Assembly (NCBI GenBank): GCA_944326675.1
Contig: CALVET010000060.1
Location: 1-44,039 of the forward strand
DNA length: 44,039 bases
Direction of reading: 5' to 3'
DNA from: Candidatus Gastranaerophilales bacterium
Lineage (GTDB): Bacteria; Cyanobacteriota; Vampirovibrionia; Gastranaerophilales; Gastranaerophilaceae
Each line of letters starts with the position of its first letter. Within the stretch, counting starts at the first letter, position 1. Positions 1 to 7,917 of the stretch are shown in pieces. The notes under the pieces are model-generated. The model was given only the letters and a program-made list of their open reading frames with translations. It was not told the origin of the DNA and did no database searches. The translations under genes and the position numbers were made by a program.

Positions 1-83
1 AACAACCGTAAAAATCATATCCCGCAAGGCTTTTGAGGTTATACGAATATTTTTATCAACACATTGTTCGAATACTTAACCTA

Positions 84-118
84 TTGCCAACACCATAAAA
101 AATTTTTAAAATAGTATT
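84..118 (+). promoter_or_regulatory. Promoter of the P-loop/TPR gene, apparently leaderless
   Basis: TTGCCA (84-89), a 17-base spacer and TAAAAT (107-112) form a good housekeeping-type promoter. The -10 box ends six bases before the ATG at 119, so the predicted transcription start is the start codon. No Shine-Dalgarno sequence is present. The leader length is inferred from promoter geometry. Confidence 0.6.
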
Positions 119-2443
119 ATGACTCAAGGCTTTTTTCAATTTAATAATTCTATTATAAATGAAATAATAAATTTTGCCACATCATCTTTTGACCTACTCT
201 ACATGAGCGGTCCAAAAGGCTCAGCCAAAAGCGAAACAATTGAAAAAGTAGCAAAAGAACTTTCTAAAGATTATTTAATATTTCAGCATTTTTGTTTTCA
301 AAATACCGTTATAGATGATTTTTTATTAAATTTTTATGATGCTTTAAGAGATTTTTCACTGGCACAAAAAATTTCACTTAAAAAATTCATGACCGATGAT
401 TTTAAAGAAAAAGTCAGCCACTACTTTAAAACTATTAATTCTAAATGTATAATCACCGTTGAAAATTTTGAAAAAGTCAACGAAAATATTGAAATAATTG
501 ACTTTTTATCTCACCTTGCAAGTTATGAAAATGTAAAAATAATTATTGTTGCAAGAAATAACGACAAAAATCTTTTCCGTTTTAAACCAATAAAAATGAA
601 AACTCTTGAAATTAGCACAATAAGCAAAGAAGAGTTCAAATCAAGACTTGCGGTTTTAGGTGATGTTTTAGATGAAGAATTAAAAGAAAAATATTATAAT
701 ATTACAAACGGACTTGAACTCTACCTTAAAATGGGAGTTAAATATTGCGCTACCACAGGTTTTTCAATAAAAGATTTAATTTCTGAATTTGAAAGAAAAA
801 ATCAAAGCCAAAATATAGAATTTGAAGAGTTCATGGTATCCAAATTTGTCTCTTTAGCACCATTGGCATATCAAGGATTATTTAAAATATTAGCTATTTT
901 ATCTCATCCTGTCAGTATCGATTTTTTAAAAGAATACAGACTTGGAAACACTTCTTACATTGATTATTTATCCAAAAATTTTCTTGTAAGCCATTTTAGA
1001 GATGAAATGTATGTTAAAGATTATTTTAAACAATACATTGTTAAAACTTTTTCTATTCAAGAAAAAATAACAAACTATAAAAATTTAATAGCAATTTATG
1101 AAAACGAATTAACAAAAAGCCCCAAAGACAGACTTCTAAGACTTTCAAGAGAATCCATAAGAAAAGAAATTGAATCATTCAAAGCTTTAATTCCGCAAAT
1201 CAATTCTTCATCAGGAAAACAATTTTCATATCTTGGAATAGCGCAAACACCTTGGGCAAATGAAAAAGAAAAACAAAAATTAAAATTAAGCGAAAAGTTA
1301 AACAAAATTAAAGAAAGAAGAAATTTTCTATCTAAAGAAAATAATATTTTCTCTAAAACTTCCAATATTCAAACTCATAGAGAAGAGCTCAAAAAAGAAC
1401 AAGAGCATAACTTTATAATAAATTTAATAAATTCATCTCGTGATTATACAAAAAATTATCAATATAAAGAAGCAATAGAAGAACTTTTAAGAGCAAAAGA
1501 AACAAATACAGATAATGAATTTAAAATTGAGATTTTCTCCTTGATTGCAAAAAACTATGAAGCTTTAAATGATTTCAGTATTGCACAAAAATATTACTCT
1601 GACGCTCTTGAACATGCCATAGAAACAAGAGATTCAAGAAAATGTGAATTACAATTTAAAATCGCATTAACAAACGTAAGGCTTTTTAAAACGGAACTTG
1701 CAAAAACTCAGTTTACAAAAATAGCAACAAACGAAAACAATCCGACAAGCTATAGAGCTAACGCTTTTATTGAATATGGCGAAATAGAAGAGGCAGATTC
1801 AAAAATAGATAACGCAATAAGAGCATATAACAATGCCCTGAAGCTTGTTTTGGGAAAAAACAAATCAATAGTATGCAGAGCATATTTTAAACTCGGATTG
1901 ATATATGATGAAAATCAAGATTGGGAAAATGCTATAAAATATTATCAAAAAAATTACACAACAAGCTCGGAAAAAAGCGAAAACAAATACTATAGCTTAT
2001 CTTTAACAAATCTTGCCTTGATATATATTGAAGAATCAAAATATCGTGAAGCGGCAGAATTTCTAAAACTTGCGCTGCAATATGACAGCGAAAATAATGA
2101 CCTTAACAACATGTATTTTTCACAAAAAGAGCTGGCTAAATTGTACTCAAGAATAGATGAACACTCTGCAATAGGATATTACAAACAAGCGCTTGATTCC
2201 GCCACAAAATTAAATGATGATTTTAAAATTGCCCTTGTTTATTTTGAAGCCGGTGAATATTATTACGATAAAGAAGACGATAAAAAAGCACTGGAAAGCT
2301 TTTTAAACGCAAAAAAAGTACTCAAAGCCAACCCCAAGAGCGAAAATGTAGCAAGAATTAATTCTAGAATTGAAGACATTAAAATGCGTCTTGATGAAAT
2401 GACTTTTGATTTAATAATGGAAAAATATGATAGCAAATCGTAA
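119..2443 (+). CDS. P-loop NTPase-like protein with C-terminal TPR repeats
   Basis: A 774-residue predicted cytoplasmic protein. The N-terminal part looks like an AAA/STAND-type NTPase: residues 31-38 read GPKGSAKS, a Walker A motif with Ala in place of the last Gly, and IITVEN (111-116) sits where a Walker B strand would be. A helical middle region (about 170-400) leads to a charged linker. From about 430 to 750 there are six or seven tetratricopeptide-like repeats with the usual spacing of Ala, Gly, Tyr and Leu (for example around LGLIYDENQDWENAIKYY), so the C-terminus is probably a protein-binding scaffold. The last 17 bases overlap rsmG, which suggests translational coupling. The substrate is unknown. 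The altered Walker A leaves ATP hydrolysis uncertain, and a signalling or assembly role is only an inference. Confidence 0.7.
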   Translation: MTQGFFQFNNSIINEIINFATSSFDLLYMSGPKGSAKSETIEKVAKELSKDYLIFQHFCFQNTVIDDFLLNFYDALRDFSLAQKISLKKFMTDDFKEKVSHYFKTINSKCIITVENFEKVNENIEIIDFLSHLASYENVKIIIVARNNDKNLFRFKPIKMKTLEISTISKEEFKSRLAVLGDVLDEELKEKYYNITNGLELYLKMGVKYCATTGFSIKDLISEFERKNQSQNIEFEEFMVSKFVSLAPLAYQGLFKILAILSHPVSIDFLKEYRLGNTSYIDYLSKNFLVSHFRDEMYVKDYFKQYIVKTFSIQEKITNYKNLIAIYENELTKSPKDRLLRLSRESIRKEIESFKALIPQINSSSGKQFSYLGIAQTPWANEKEKQKLKLSEKLNKIKERRNFLSKENNIFSKTSNIQTHREELKKEQEHNFIINLINSSRDYTKNYQYKEAIEELLRAKETNTDNEFKIEIFSLIAKNYEALNDFSIAQKYYSDALEHAIETRDSRKCELQFKIALTNVRLFKTELAKTQFTKIATNENNPTSYRANAFIEYGEIEEADSKIDNAIRAYNNALKLVLGKNKSIVCRAYFKLGLIYDENQDWENAIKYYQKNYTTSSEKSENKYYSLSLTNLALIYIEESKYREAAEFLKLALQYDSENNDLNNMYFSQKELAKLYSRIDEHSAIGYYKQALDSATKLNDDFKIALVYFEAGEYYYDKEDDKKALESFLNAKKVLKANPKSENVARINSRIEDIKMRLDEMTFDLIMEKYDSKS

Positions 2444-3059
2444 AAAAGAAATATTATTAAAAGAACTTGATTTAAATCTTGATGATAAAACAATTGAAAG
2501 ATTAGACCAATGGGAAGAAATATTTAAACAATATAATTCCCATACAAACTTAATGAGCCAAAACGATATCCAAGTGCTTTTTGAAAAGCATGTTTTTGAT
2601 TCTTTGGCTATTTACAAATGGGACGAATTTAAAAAACATAAAAAAATTCTTGATGTCGGCTGCGGGGGCGGATTTCCGAGCGTAATTCTGGCAATTTGCT
2701 TTATGGATAAAAAAATCATTGCAAACGATTCAAGAATTAAAAAAATAAACTTCATAAAAGAAATAAAAGAAAAACTAAACTTAAATAATCTTGAAATTTT
2801 ATATTCAAGAATTGAAGAAGCGCCAAATCAAGACGTTGATTTAATTGTTTCAAGAGCAGTGGGAAAAATGATTGACGTTTGGGATTTATCTAAAAAACAT
2901 TTGAAAAAAAACGGCAAATTTTTAATATATAAAGCAAAATTATCTGATGACGAAATAAAAATGTTTCAAAAAAAATACCCTAAAAGCAATTTTGAAATTA
3001 TTCCATACAGATTGCCGCTTGATGAAACTTATGAGAGAAATTTAATTATTCTCAATTAA
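2427..3059 (+). CDS. rsmG: 16S rRNA (guanine-527 N7)-methyltransferase RsmG
   Basis: A 210-residue class I SAM-dependent methyltransferase matching the RsmG/GidB family in length and motifs. The family methylates N7 of G527 (E. coli numbering) in 16S rRNA of the small subunit. The SAM-binding loop VGCGGGFP lies at about residues 77-84, followed by an acidic strand end (IIANDSR), and SRAVGKM matches the family's conserved SRA segment. The start codon lies inside the 3' end of the TPR gene, so translation is probably coupled. The stop overlaps the stop of the convergent engB by 18 bases, with no terminator hairpin between them. Confidence 0.95.
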   Translation: MIANRKKEILLKELDLNLDDKTIERLDQWEEIFKQYNSHTNLMSQNDIQVLFEKHVFDSLAIYKWDEFKKHKKILDVGCGGGFPSVILAICFMDKKIIANDSRIKKINFIKEIKEKLNLNNLEILYSRIEEAPNQDVDLIVSRAVGKMIDVWDLSKKHLKKNGKFLIYKAKLSDDEIKMFQKKYPKSNFEIIPYRLPLDETYERNLIILN

Positions 3060-3629
3060 ACCAACCAAACAAGAAACAACTTCATCGCAATAAATTCGAT
3101 TTTTAGATGAAAAAGCAAGAGTTTTATTATTAAACTGTTTTTCAATTATAGCAATCTTTTTAGCAATTTCATTTCTTGAAATGTAATCGCATTTAGTTAA
3201 AATATTAATGCATGGAAGTTTATTATATTTAAGCCATTCCTGCATTAAAATATCATTTTTTTGGACCTCATGACGGGCGTCAATAAATTGAATTGAACAA
3301 ATTAGATTTTTTCTTTTTAAAAGATACTCTTCAAGATTTTTCTGCCAAGCTTCCTGTTCTTTTTTAGACACTTTTGCATAACCATACCCAGGTAAATCCG
3401 CCAAAATAAATGGTATTTTTTCGCTTTGTATCTCAAAAAGATTAATTAATCTTGTTTTCCCCGGAGTATTTGAAGTTTTTGCAAGTTTTTGTCTATTGGC
3501 TAAAGTGTTAATAAATGTTGATTTTCCGACATTAGAGCGCCCCAAAAGAGCAAACTCGGCCAAAGAAGTTTCAGGACAAAGCTTTAAATTCGGAGAACTT
3601 ATTAAAAATTTTGCGTCTTTTATTTTCAT
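3042..3629 (-). CDS. engB: Ribosome biogenesis GTP-binding protein EngB/YsxC
   Basis: A 195-residue TRAFAC-class GTPase of the EngB (YihA/YsxC) family, needed for late assembly of the large ribosomal subunit. GTPase motifs are in order: G1 GRSNVGKS (30-37), the G2 region around TPGKT (55-59), G3 DLPG (78-81) followed by the family's GYGYAKVS, and G4 TKCD (145-148). AAAGG stands just upstream of the ATG. The gene is divergent from dnaX, and its 3' end overlaps rsmG. Its pairing with rsmG puts two ribosome-maturation genes tail to tail. Confidence 0.95.
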   Translation of the reverse strand: MKIKDAKFLISSPNLKLCPETSLAEFALLGRSNVGKSTFINTLANRQKLAKTSNTPGKTRLINLFEIQSEKIPFILADLPGYGYAKVSKKEQEAWQKNLEEYLLKRKNLICSIQFIDARHEVQKNDILMQEWLKYNKLPCINILTKCDYISRNEIAKKIAIIEKQFNNKTLAFSSKNRIYCDEVVSCLVGLIENN

Positions 3630-3651
3630 TTTTACCTTTTTTATTTATTCT

Positions 3652-3665
3652 ACCATGGGCATGGT
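3652..3665. promoter_or_regulatory. Inverted repeat between engB and dnaX
   Basis: ACCATG and CATGGT arms are separated by GG, forming a 14-base inverted repeat in the 58-base divergent spacer. It lies where the -35 region of dnaX would be and close to a TAGAAT-like -10 for engB on the other strand. A shared operator is possible, but no regulator can be named and a 6-base arm can occur by chance. Confidence 0.3.
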
Positions 3666-3674
3666 TTTTTATAT

Positions 3675-3687
3675 TATAATAAATTTT
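3675..3687 (+). promoter_or_regulatory. -10 box of dnaX, probable leaderless start
   Basis: A perfect TATAAT (3675-3680) ends seven bases before the dnaX ATG at 3688. There is no Shine-Dalgarno sequence. No convincing -35 is present, so this is weaker than the sites before 119 and 5524. Confidence 0.45.
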
Positions 3688-5466
3688 ATGGAACAAAATT
3701 ACTTGCCTCTATTTAGAAAATATCGTCCTCAATCTTTTAAAGATATCGTAGGACAGGAAAGCCTTGTTAGGGCATTATCAAATGCAATTGAATTAAACAG
3801 AATTGCAAATGCATATTTATTTTGCGGCCCAAGAGGAACAGGAAAAACCTCAAGCGCAAGAATTTTAGCCAAATCTCTTAATTGCGAGCACGGACCCACA
3901 TTAGAACCTTGTCAAAAGTGCGCAAGCTGTATTGACATCACAAACGCTCAAGGGCTTGATGTAATTGAAATTGACGCCGCTTCAAACAGAGGCATACAAG
4001 ATGCCAAAGAACTGATTAACCAAGTTCAATATGCACCCATCCATGGCAAATATAAAATTTTTATCATAGACGAAGTTCACATGCTTTCAAATGACGCATT
4101 TAATGCATTATTAAAAACATTTGAAGAACCGCCCAAAAATGTTATTTTTATCTTGGCTACAACAGAACCCCACAAAGTTCTTGAAACAATTGTTTCAAGA
4201 TGTCAAAGGTTTGATTTAAGAAGAATTACAATAGAAGACATCGTTAAAAGATTAAGGGAAATTTCAGACCTTGAAAATATTAAAATAACTCAAGAAGCGC
4301 TATATACAATAGCCAAAAATGTTTCAGGGGGGCTAAGAGATTCTCTTGCACTATTGGACCAAGTCAGCATTTTAGGTATAAAAGAAGAAATAACAAAAGA
4401 TTTAATTGAAGAACTTTTGGGTAAAGTTAACTTTGATATTTTATTAAATTTATTAAACCAAATTTATAACCAAGATACGCAAGCGGCAATAATTTGCGTT
4501 GATGAAATCTATTCAAAAGGAAATGAGCCAAGAAATCTGGCTGAAAACTTCATCGAATTTTTAAGAAATGTTATTTTGGTTCTAAATTCCACAAATCCCG
4601 AAAATATCAAAAATTTCAGCTCTTTGATTGATGAAGATATTGAAAAAATTAACGCCCTCAACTTTGATAAAGATAAAGTATTCAAAATTTTAAACACAAT
4701 AATTGAATACTACAAAGAAATAAAAGTTTCCACAAATCCGTATTTATGGATGGAACTTGCCGTTATTGCCGCTTCAAGGCTTGACTTGAGTGCAATTCAA
4801 AATCAAAACATCAAGCCTGCTGCGATTAATCCAAAAATTGCAGCTATTAATATGCAAGCTCCGATTGAAAGACCAATTGAAAGACCAATTGAAAAACCGA
4901 TTGAAAAAACAGAAAATAAACAAATCGAAACAGAACAAAAAAGCACGCCAAGCGTACAACCTTTAAAAGAAACTCCGATTGAAAAACCTCAAATTAACAA
5001 TATTCAATCAAAAGACAGTGCTCAAATTTGGATGGATATAATATCTCTTATACCTTCAATGCCAGCTAGAGCATTCTACAAAGGAGTTGCCAAGCTGGTA
5101 AAAATCGAAAATCAAACAATTACTCTTGGCTTTTTAAATGAAAACACCTTAGTTCAAGCAAAATCAAGCTCTAAAATGCCTCAGCTTGAAAATGCGATAA
5201 AAGCTTTTGGAGTTGACTACAAAATTGAATTTTCAAGAATTGATGAAAATACAAAAATTATTGAAATAAAACCGTCTTTCAATCGTCCTCAAGCCCAAAA
5301 TCAACCCTCAAGACCAATAAATCAGACACCTCAACAAAACCCGATAAATACACCTCAAATGCAAGACTCAAAGCAAGAAGAACAAATGTCTGAAAATGAA
5401 AAAAAGCAATACAGCCACAAAGTCCAAGAAATGATTGAACAATTCAACGGCAGAATTATAGATTAA
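3688..5466 (+). CDS. dnaX: DNA polymerase III subunit gamma/tau
   Basis: The clamp-loader ATPase subunit of the replicative polymerase, 592 residues from the ATG chosen here. The open frame runs upstream to 3496 but there overlaps engB antisense and encodes nothing family-like. The conserved N-terminus (NYLPLFRKYRPQSF) begins right after 3688. Walker A GPRGTGKT is at 47-54, followed by a four-Cys zinc motif (C..C..C..C near 64-80), DEVH Walker B, and the sensor segment ATTEP. Domain III is followed by a Pro/Glu/Gln-rich linker with a PIE(R/K) tandem repeat, then a C-terminal tau-like region. I saw no correctly phased A-AAA-AAG slippage site that would make a short gamma form. Confidence 0.95.
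   Translation: MEQNYLPLFRKYRPQSFKDIVGQESLVRALSNAIELNRIANAYLFCGPRGTGKTSSARILAKSLNCEHGPTLEPCQKCASCIDITNAQGLDVIEIDAASNRGIQDAKELINQVQYAPIHGKYKIFIIDEVHMLSNDAFNALLKTFEEPPKNVIFILATTEPHKVLETIVSRCQRFDLRRITIEDIVKRLREISDLENIKITQEALYTIAKNVSGGLRDSLALLDQVSILGIKEEITKDLIEELLGKVNFDILLNLLNQIYNQDTQAAIICVDEIYSKGNEPRNLAENFIEFLRNVILVLNSTNPENIKNFSSLIDEDIEKINALNFDKDKVFKILNTIIEYYKEIKVSTNPYLWMELAVIAASRLDLSAIQNQNIKPAAINPKIAAINMQAPIERPIERPIEKPIEKTENKQIETEQKSTPSVQPLKETPIEKPQINNIQSKDSAQIWMDIISLIPSMPARAFYKGVAKLVKIENQTITLGFLNENTLVQAKSSSKMPQLENAIKAFGVDYKIEFSRIDENTKIIEIKPSFNRPQAQNQPSRPINQTPQQNPINTPQMQDSKQEEQMSENEKKQYSHKVQEMIEQFNGRIID
4861..4908 (+). repeat. Four tandem 12-base repeats within dnaX
   Basis: Four near-identical 12-mers (consensus CCRATTGAAARA) encode Pro-Ile-Glu-Arg/Lys four times in the flexible linker between the clamp-loader core and the C-terminal region. 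A further partial copy lies at 4976-4987. The unit is a multiple of three, so copy-number change would alter linker length without breaking the frame. Confidence 0.85.
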
Positions 5467-5488
5467 TTATAAATATTAAGTGTAAAAC

Positions 5489-5523
5489 TTGCCATAAATC
5501 GATATTTATTATATTATAGGCTT
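5489..5523 (+). promoter_or_regulatory. Promoter of the NUDIX regulator gene, apparently leaderless
   Basis: TTGCCA (5489-5494), 17 bases, TATTAT (5512-5517), then six bases to the ATG at 5524. The predicted +1 is the A of the start codon and no ribosome-binding site is present. This is the cleanest leaderless arrangement in the window. Confidence 0.65.
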
Positions 5524-6210
5524 ATGAGAACATTTGCGGAAACAAAAACACACGAAGTCACTGTCGATGTCGTTATTTTGACAATTAACGATAACAAATT
5601 AAAAGTTCTTTTGGTTAAACGTGCTAATGAACCTTTTAGAGGAAAATGGTCAATCCCCGGCGGATTTATCAGATTATCAGAAAATATTGACGATGCGGCT
5701 CTGCGTGTTTTAAAAGAAAAAACAAGTGTTTCAAATATCTATCTTGAGCAGCTTTACACTTTTGGCGATCCTCTTCGTTATCCTAATGCACGTGTAATAA
5801 CTTGTGCTTATTTTGCGCTTTTAAGAGCTGAAGATATCAAGCTTGACGTTAAAGCTACAGAAGGGGTAGCAGATGTTCAATGGTATGAAGTTGAAAATCT
5901 TCCGCCCTTAGCTTTTGACCACAAAGAAATTATTGAATACTCTCTGAAAAGAACTCGTGAACGCCTTGAATTATGCCCTATAGCATTTCAATTGCTTCCT
6001 AAAAAATTCACTTTAACAGAATTACAAAAATCATACGAGCTAATCTTAAACAAAACTCTCGATAAAAGAAATTTCAGAAAAAAAATGCTATCATCCAATA
6101 TTCTTGTTGAAACAAACGAATATACAAAGTCTGTTTCAAAAAGACCTGCAGCCCTATATTCGTTTGATAACATTACCCTTAATTCAAAAAGAGGGCATTT
6201 CTTCTCATAG
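5524..6210 (+). CDS. NUDIX-domain winged-helix regulator (NrtR-like)
   Basis: 228 residues. The N-terminal NUDIX fold (about 10-140) is followed by a winged-helix-like C-terminus (about 150-225), the layout of NrtR-type regulators in which the NUDIX domain senses a nucleotide such as ADP-ribose. The NUDIX box starts GGFIRLSEN and is degenerate: RE is RV, one of the EE pair is Lys, and the conserved Gly is Ser. Catalysis is therefore unlikely and a sensory role likely. The C-terminal part contains LTELQKSYELIL and a basic KRNFRKKML helix typical of this wing region. A 24-base perfect palindrome with an embedded promoter lies just downstream, before the next gene. The NAD-metabolism link is known for some NrtR proteins and is not shown here. 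Confidence 0.75.
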   Translation: MRTFAETKTHEVTVDVVILTINDNKLKVLLVKRANEPFRGKWSIPGGFIRLSENIDDAALRVLKEKTSVSNIYLEQLYTFGDPLRYPNARVITCAYFALLRAEDIKLDVKATEGVADVQWYEVENLPPLAFDHKEIIEYSLKRTRERLELCPIAFQLLPKKFTLTELQKSYELILNKTLDKRNFRKKMLSSNILVETNEYTKSVSKRPAALYSFDNITLNSKRGHFFS

Positions 6211-6250
6211 TTGAAGATTAGTCAAATTTCTGCTATAATTATAGCAGAAA
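6211..6250 (+). promoter_or_regulatory. Promoter with a 24-base perfect palindrome over the -10
   Basis: TTGAAG (6211-6216), 17 bases and TATAAT (6234-6239) form a strong promoter for the small gene at 6261. A perfect palindrome spans 6227-6250, left half TTTCTGCTATAA with its exact reverse complement following, and covers the -10 and the predicted start point. It has no T-tract after it, so an operator is more likely than a terminator. The neighbouring NUDIX-winged-helix protein is a natural candidate to bind it (inference). Confidence 0.65.
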
Positions 6251-6260
6251 GAAGAAAAAA

Positions 6261-6533
6261 ATGTCATTCGATTTTAACCCCATAGGAAATCTCTCCAATA
6301 TTCAAGCAAGCCATAAATCCTGCGATGGCGGTGGTGGAAATACAGGATATTTTCAACGCGGCAAAAAAGAGGAAGAAGAAATAGATTTTTCATCAGTAAA
6401 AGATTATCCTGAAGATTCATTTGAAAAAGAAGATGAAATTGAAGAAGAAATTCAATCTCAAAACTTTTTAACCATAATTAAAAATTTATTTTTAGATTTT
6501 TTTGAAACAATTAAAAACTTCTTTAAAAAATAA
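6261..6533 (+). CDS. Small acidic protein with C-terminal amphipathic helix
   Basis: A 90-residue protein of no family I recognise. It has three parts: an N-terminal segment with a CDGGGGNTGYF stretch at about 21-31; a very acidic middle (Glu/Asp-rich, about 36-66); and a C-terminal helix of alternating Phe/Leu/Ile and Lys (about 69-90) ending FFKK, which could bind a membrane surface. There is no signal peptide. A GAAGAAA purine run precedes the ATG. Its own promoter with the palindromic site suggests regulated expression. Confidence 0.6.
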   Translation: MSFDFNPIGNLSNIQASHKSCDGGGGNTGYFQRGKKEEEEIDFSSVKDYPEDSFEKEDEIEEEIQSQNFLTIIKNLFLDFFETIKNFFKK

Positions 6534-6539
6534 TTATTA

Positions 6540-6604
6540 TTGAACTATCTTTATCTTTATTTTAAAATGACCTTATAAAGTACGACTTAATAAGGAGTTT
6601 TAAT
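6540..6604 (+). promoter_or_regulatory. pgk promoter and ribosome-binding site
   Basis: TTGAAC (6540-6545), 17 bases and TAAAAT (6563-6568) predict a start near 6575. AAGGAG (6592-6597) stands seven bases before the ATG at 6605. This is a conventional leadered gene, in contrast to several neighbours. Confidence 0.6.
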
Positions 6605-7804
6605 ATGAAAAAATCTATTAAAGATTTAGGAGACATCAAAGGGAAAAGAGCTCTTGTAAGAGTTGATATTAACGTACCTTTAGATGAAAACAACAACGTA
6701 TCAGATGATACAAGAATACAAGCAATTATCCCAACTGTTAAATATTTAACAGAAAGAGGCGCTAAAGTTATCTTAATGGCTCACTTAGGAAGACCAAAAG
6801 GAGAAGTTAAACCCGAGTTTTCTCTTGAACCTGTTGCAAAACATTTATCAAAAGTTTTAGGTCAAGATGTATTATTTGTTAAATCTTTAGTTGGTCAAGG
6901 CGCAGATAAAGAACTTGAAAACCTAAAAGACGGTCAAGTTGCATTATTAGAAAACATCAGATTTTATAAAGCCGAAGAAGCAAAAGATGATGATATGACT
7001 TTTGCAAATGAATTAGCTAAACTTGGCGATTTCTATGTAAACGACGCATTCGGCGCAGCTCACAGAAAACACACTTCAACAGCTAAACTGGCTAGAGTTT
7101 TAAAACCTGCTGTTTCAGGCTTATTAATGGAAAAAGAATTAAGATGTTTAGGTTCTGCTCTTAATAACCCGCAACACCCATTTACTGCTATTGTTGGCGG
7201 TGCTAAAGTTTCTACAAAAATTGGTGTATTAGAAAACTTAATTGAAAAAGTTGACAACTTAATCATCGGCGGCGGTATGGCTTATACATTTGTAAAAGCA
7301 AACGGCGGTAAAATCGGAAATTCAATCTGCGAAGATGACCAATTGGAAACAGCTAAAGCTATTGAAGCTAAAGCCAAAGCTAAAGGAGTTAACCTTGTTT
7401 TAGCAACCGATGTATTAGCTACAAATGATTTTTCAGGAAACGGCGAAAACAAAGTTGTAGATGTTACAAACATTCCGGACGGTTTTGAAGGTGTTGATGC
7501 AGGTCCAAACACTCAAAAAGCATTCGCCGATGTTATTAAATCATCTAAAACAATTCTTATGAACGGCCCTGTTGGTGCTTTTGAAAACCCTAAATTTGCA
7601 AACGGAACAAAAGCAGTTTTAGCTGCTATTGTTGAAGCTACCAAAAATGGTGCAACTTCTGTTATAGGCGGCGGTGATTCAGTTTCTGCAGCTAAGAAAT
7701 TTGCAAAAGCTGAAGATTTCACACACGTTTCAACAGGCGGCGGTGCTTCACTTGAATTTATTGAAGGTAAAGTACTTCCCGGTGTTGATGCACTTGATGA
7801 CTAA
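6605..7804 (+). CDS. pgk: Phosphoglycerate kinase
   Basis: 399 residues, the usual length. It transfers phosphate from 1,3-bisphosphoglycerate to ADP in glycolysis. Family signatures are plain: RVDINVPLD near the N-terminus, HLGRPKG, the substrate-binding Arg/His region (ENIRFYKAE, NDAFGAAHRKH), GGAKVSTKI, NGPVGAFE and the C-terminal nucleotide loop GGGDSVSAAKKF. It is a single gene with its own promoter and a hairpin terminator immediately after. Its codon use is less A-rich than that of its neighbours, consistent with high expression. Confidence 0.98.
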   Translation: MKKSIKDLGDIKGKRALVRVDINVPLDENNNVSDDTRIQAIIPTVKYLTERGAKVILMAHLGRPKGEVKPEFSLEPVAKHLSKVLGQDVLFVKSLVGQGADKELENLKDGQVALLENIRFYKAEEAKDDDMTFANELAKLGDFYVNDAFGAAHRKHTSTAKLARVLKPAVSGLLMEKELRCLGSALNNPQHPFTAIVGGAKVSTKIGVLENLIEKVDNLIIGGGMAYTFVKANGGKIGNSICEDDQLETAKAIEAKAKAKGVNLVLATDVLATNDFSGNGENKVVDVTNIPDGFEGVDAGPNTQKAFADVIKSSKTILMNGPVGAFENPKFANGTKAVLAAIVEATKNGATSVIGGGDSVSAAKKFAKAEDFTHVSTGGGASLEFIEGKVLPGVDALDD

Positions 7805-7825
7805 TTTAATTTAAAAAAATATTTC

Positions 7826-7865
7826 AAAAGCCGATTAAATCATTTAAGATTTATCGGCTTTTTAG
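7826..7865 (+). terminator. Intrinsic terminator of pgk
   Basis: AAAAGCCGAT (7826-7835) pairs with ATCGGCTTTT (7853-7862) and is followed by further T residues. It separates pgk from hisS. Confidence 0.85.
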
Positions 7866-7917
7866 TTTCAAAATTATTTTTATAGTAAAATAAAAATTGA
7901 AATTTAAAGGAAAAACT

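Noticed and set aside
2..79. An open frame ending in TAA at 77-79, and other short frames at the left edge, as possible ends of an upstream gene
   Set aside because: Only about 25 codons are visible, codon choice (CGC, TCC, CGA, AAG) is unlike the neighbours, another frame ends at 34-36, and the opposite strand is also open. Nothing decides between them.
61..80. GTTCGAATA, like a tRNA T-loop
   Set aside because: The flanking bases cannot form the five-base T-stem and no acceptor or anticodon arm is found.
3496..3687. Upstream extension of dnaX
   Set aside because: It is antisense to engB, encodes no DnaX-like sequence, and the conserved N-terminus begins at 3688.
4931..4940. A-rich slippery site in dnaX for a gamma product
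   Set aside because: The run CAAAAAAGC is not in the phase needed for a -1 shift (CAA AAA AGC).
5524..6210. Active NUDIX hydrolase
   Set aside because: Key acidic residues of the NUDIX box are replaced, and a DNA-binding-type C-terminal domain is present, so a regulator is more likely.
7060..7722. Three open frames antisense to pgk
   Set aside because: They are products of codon bias in a highly conserved gene; no start signals.
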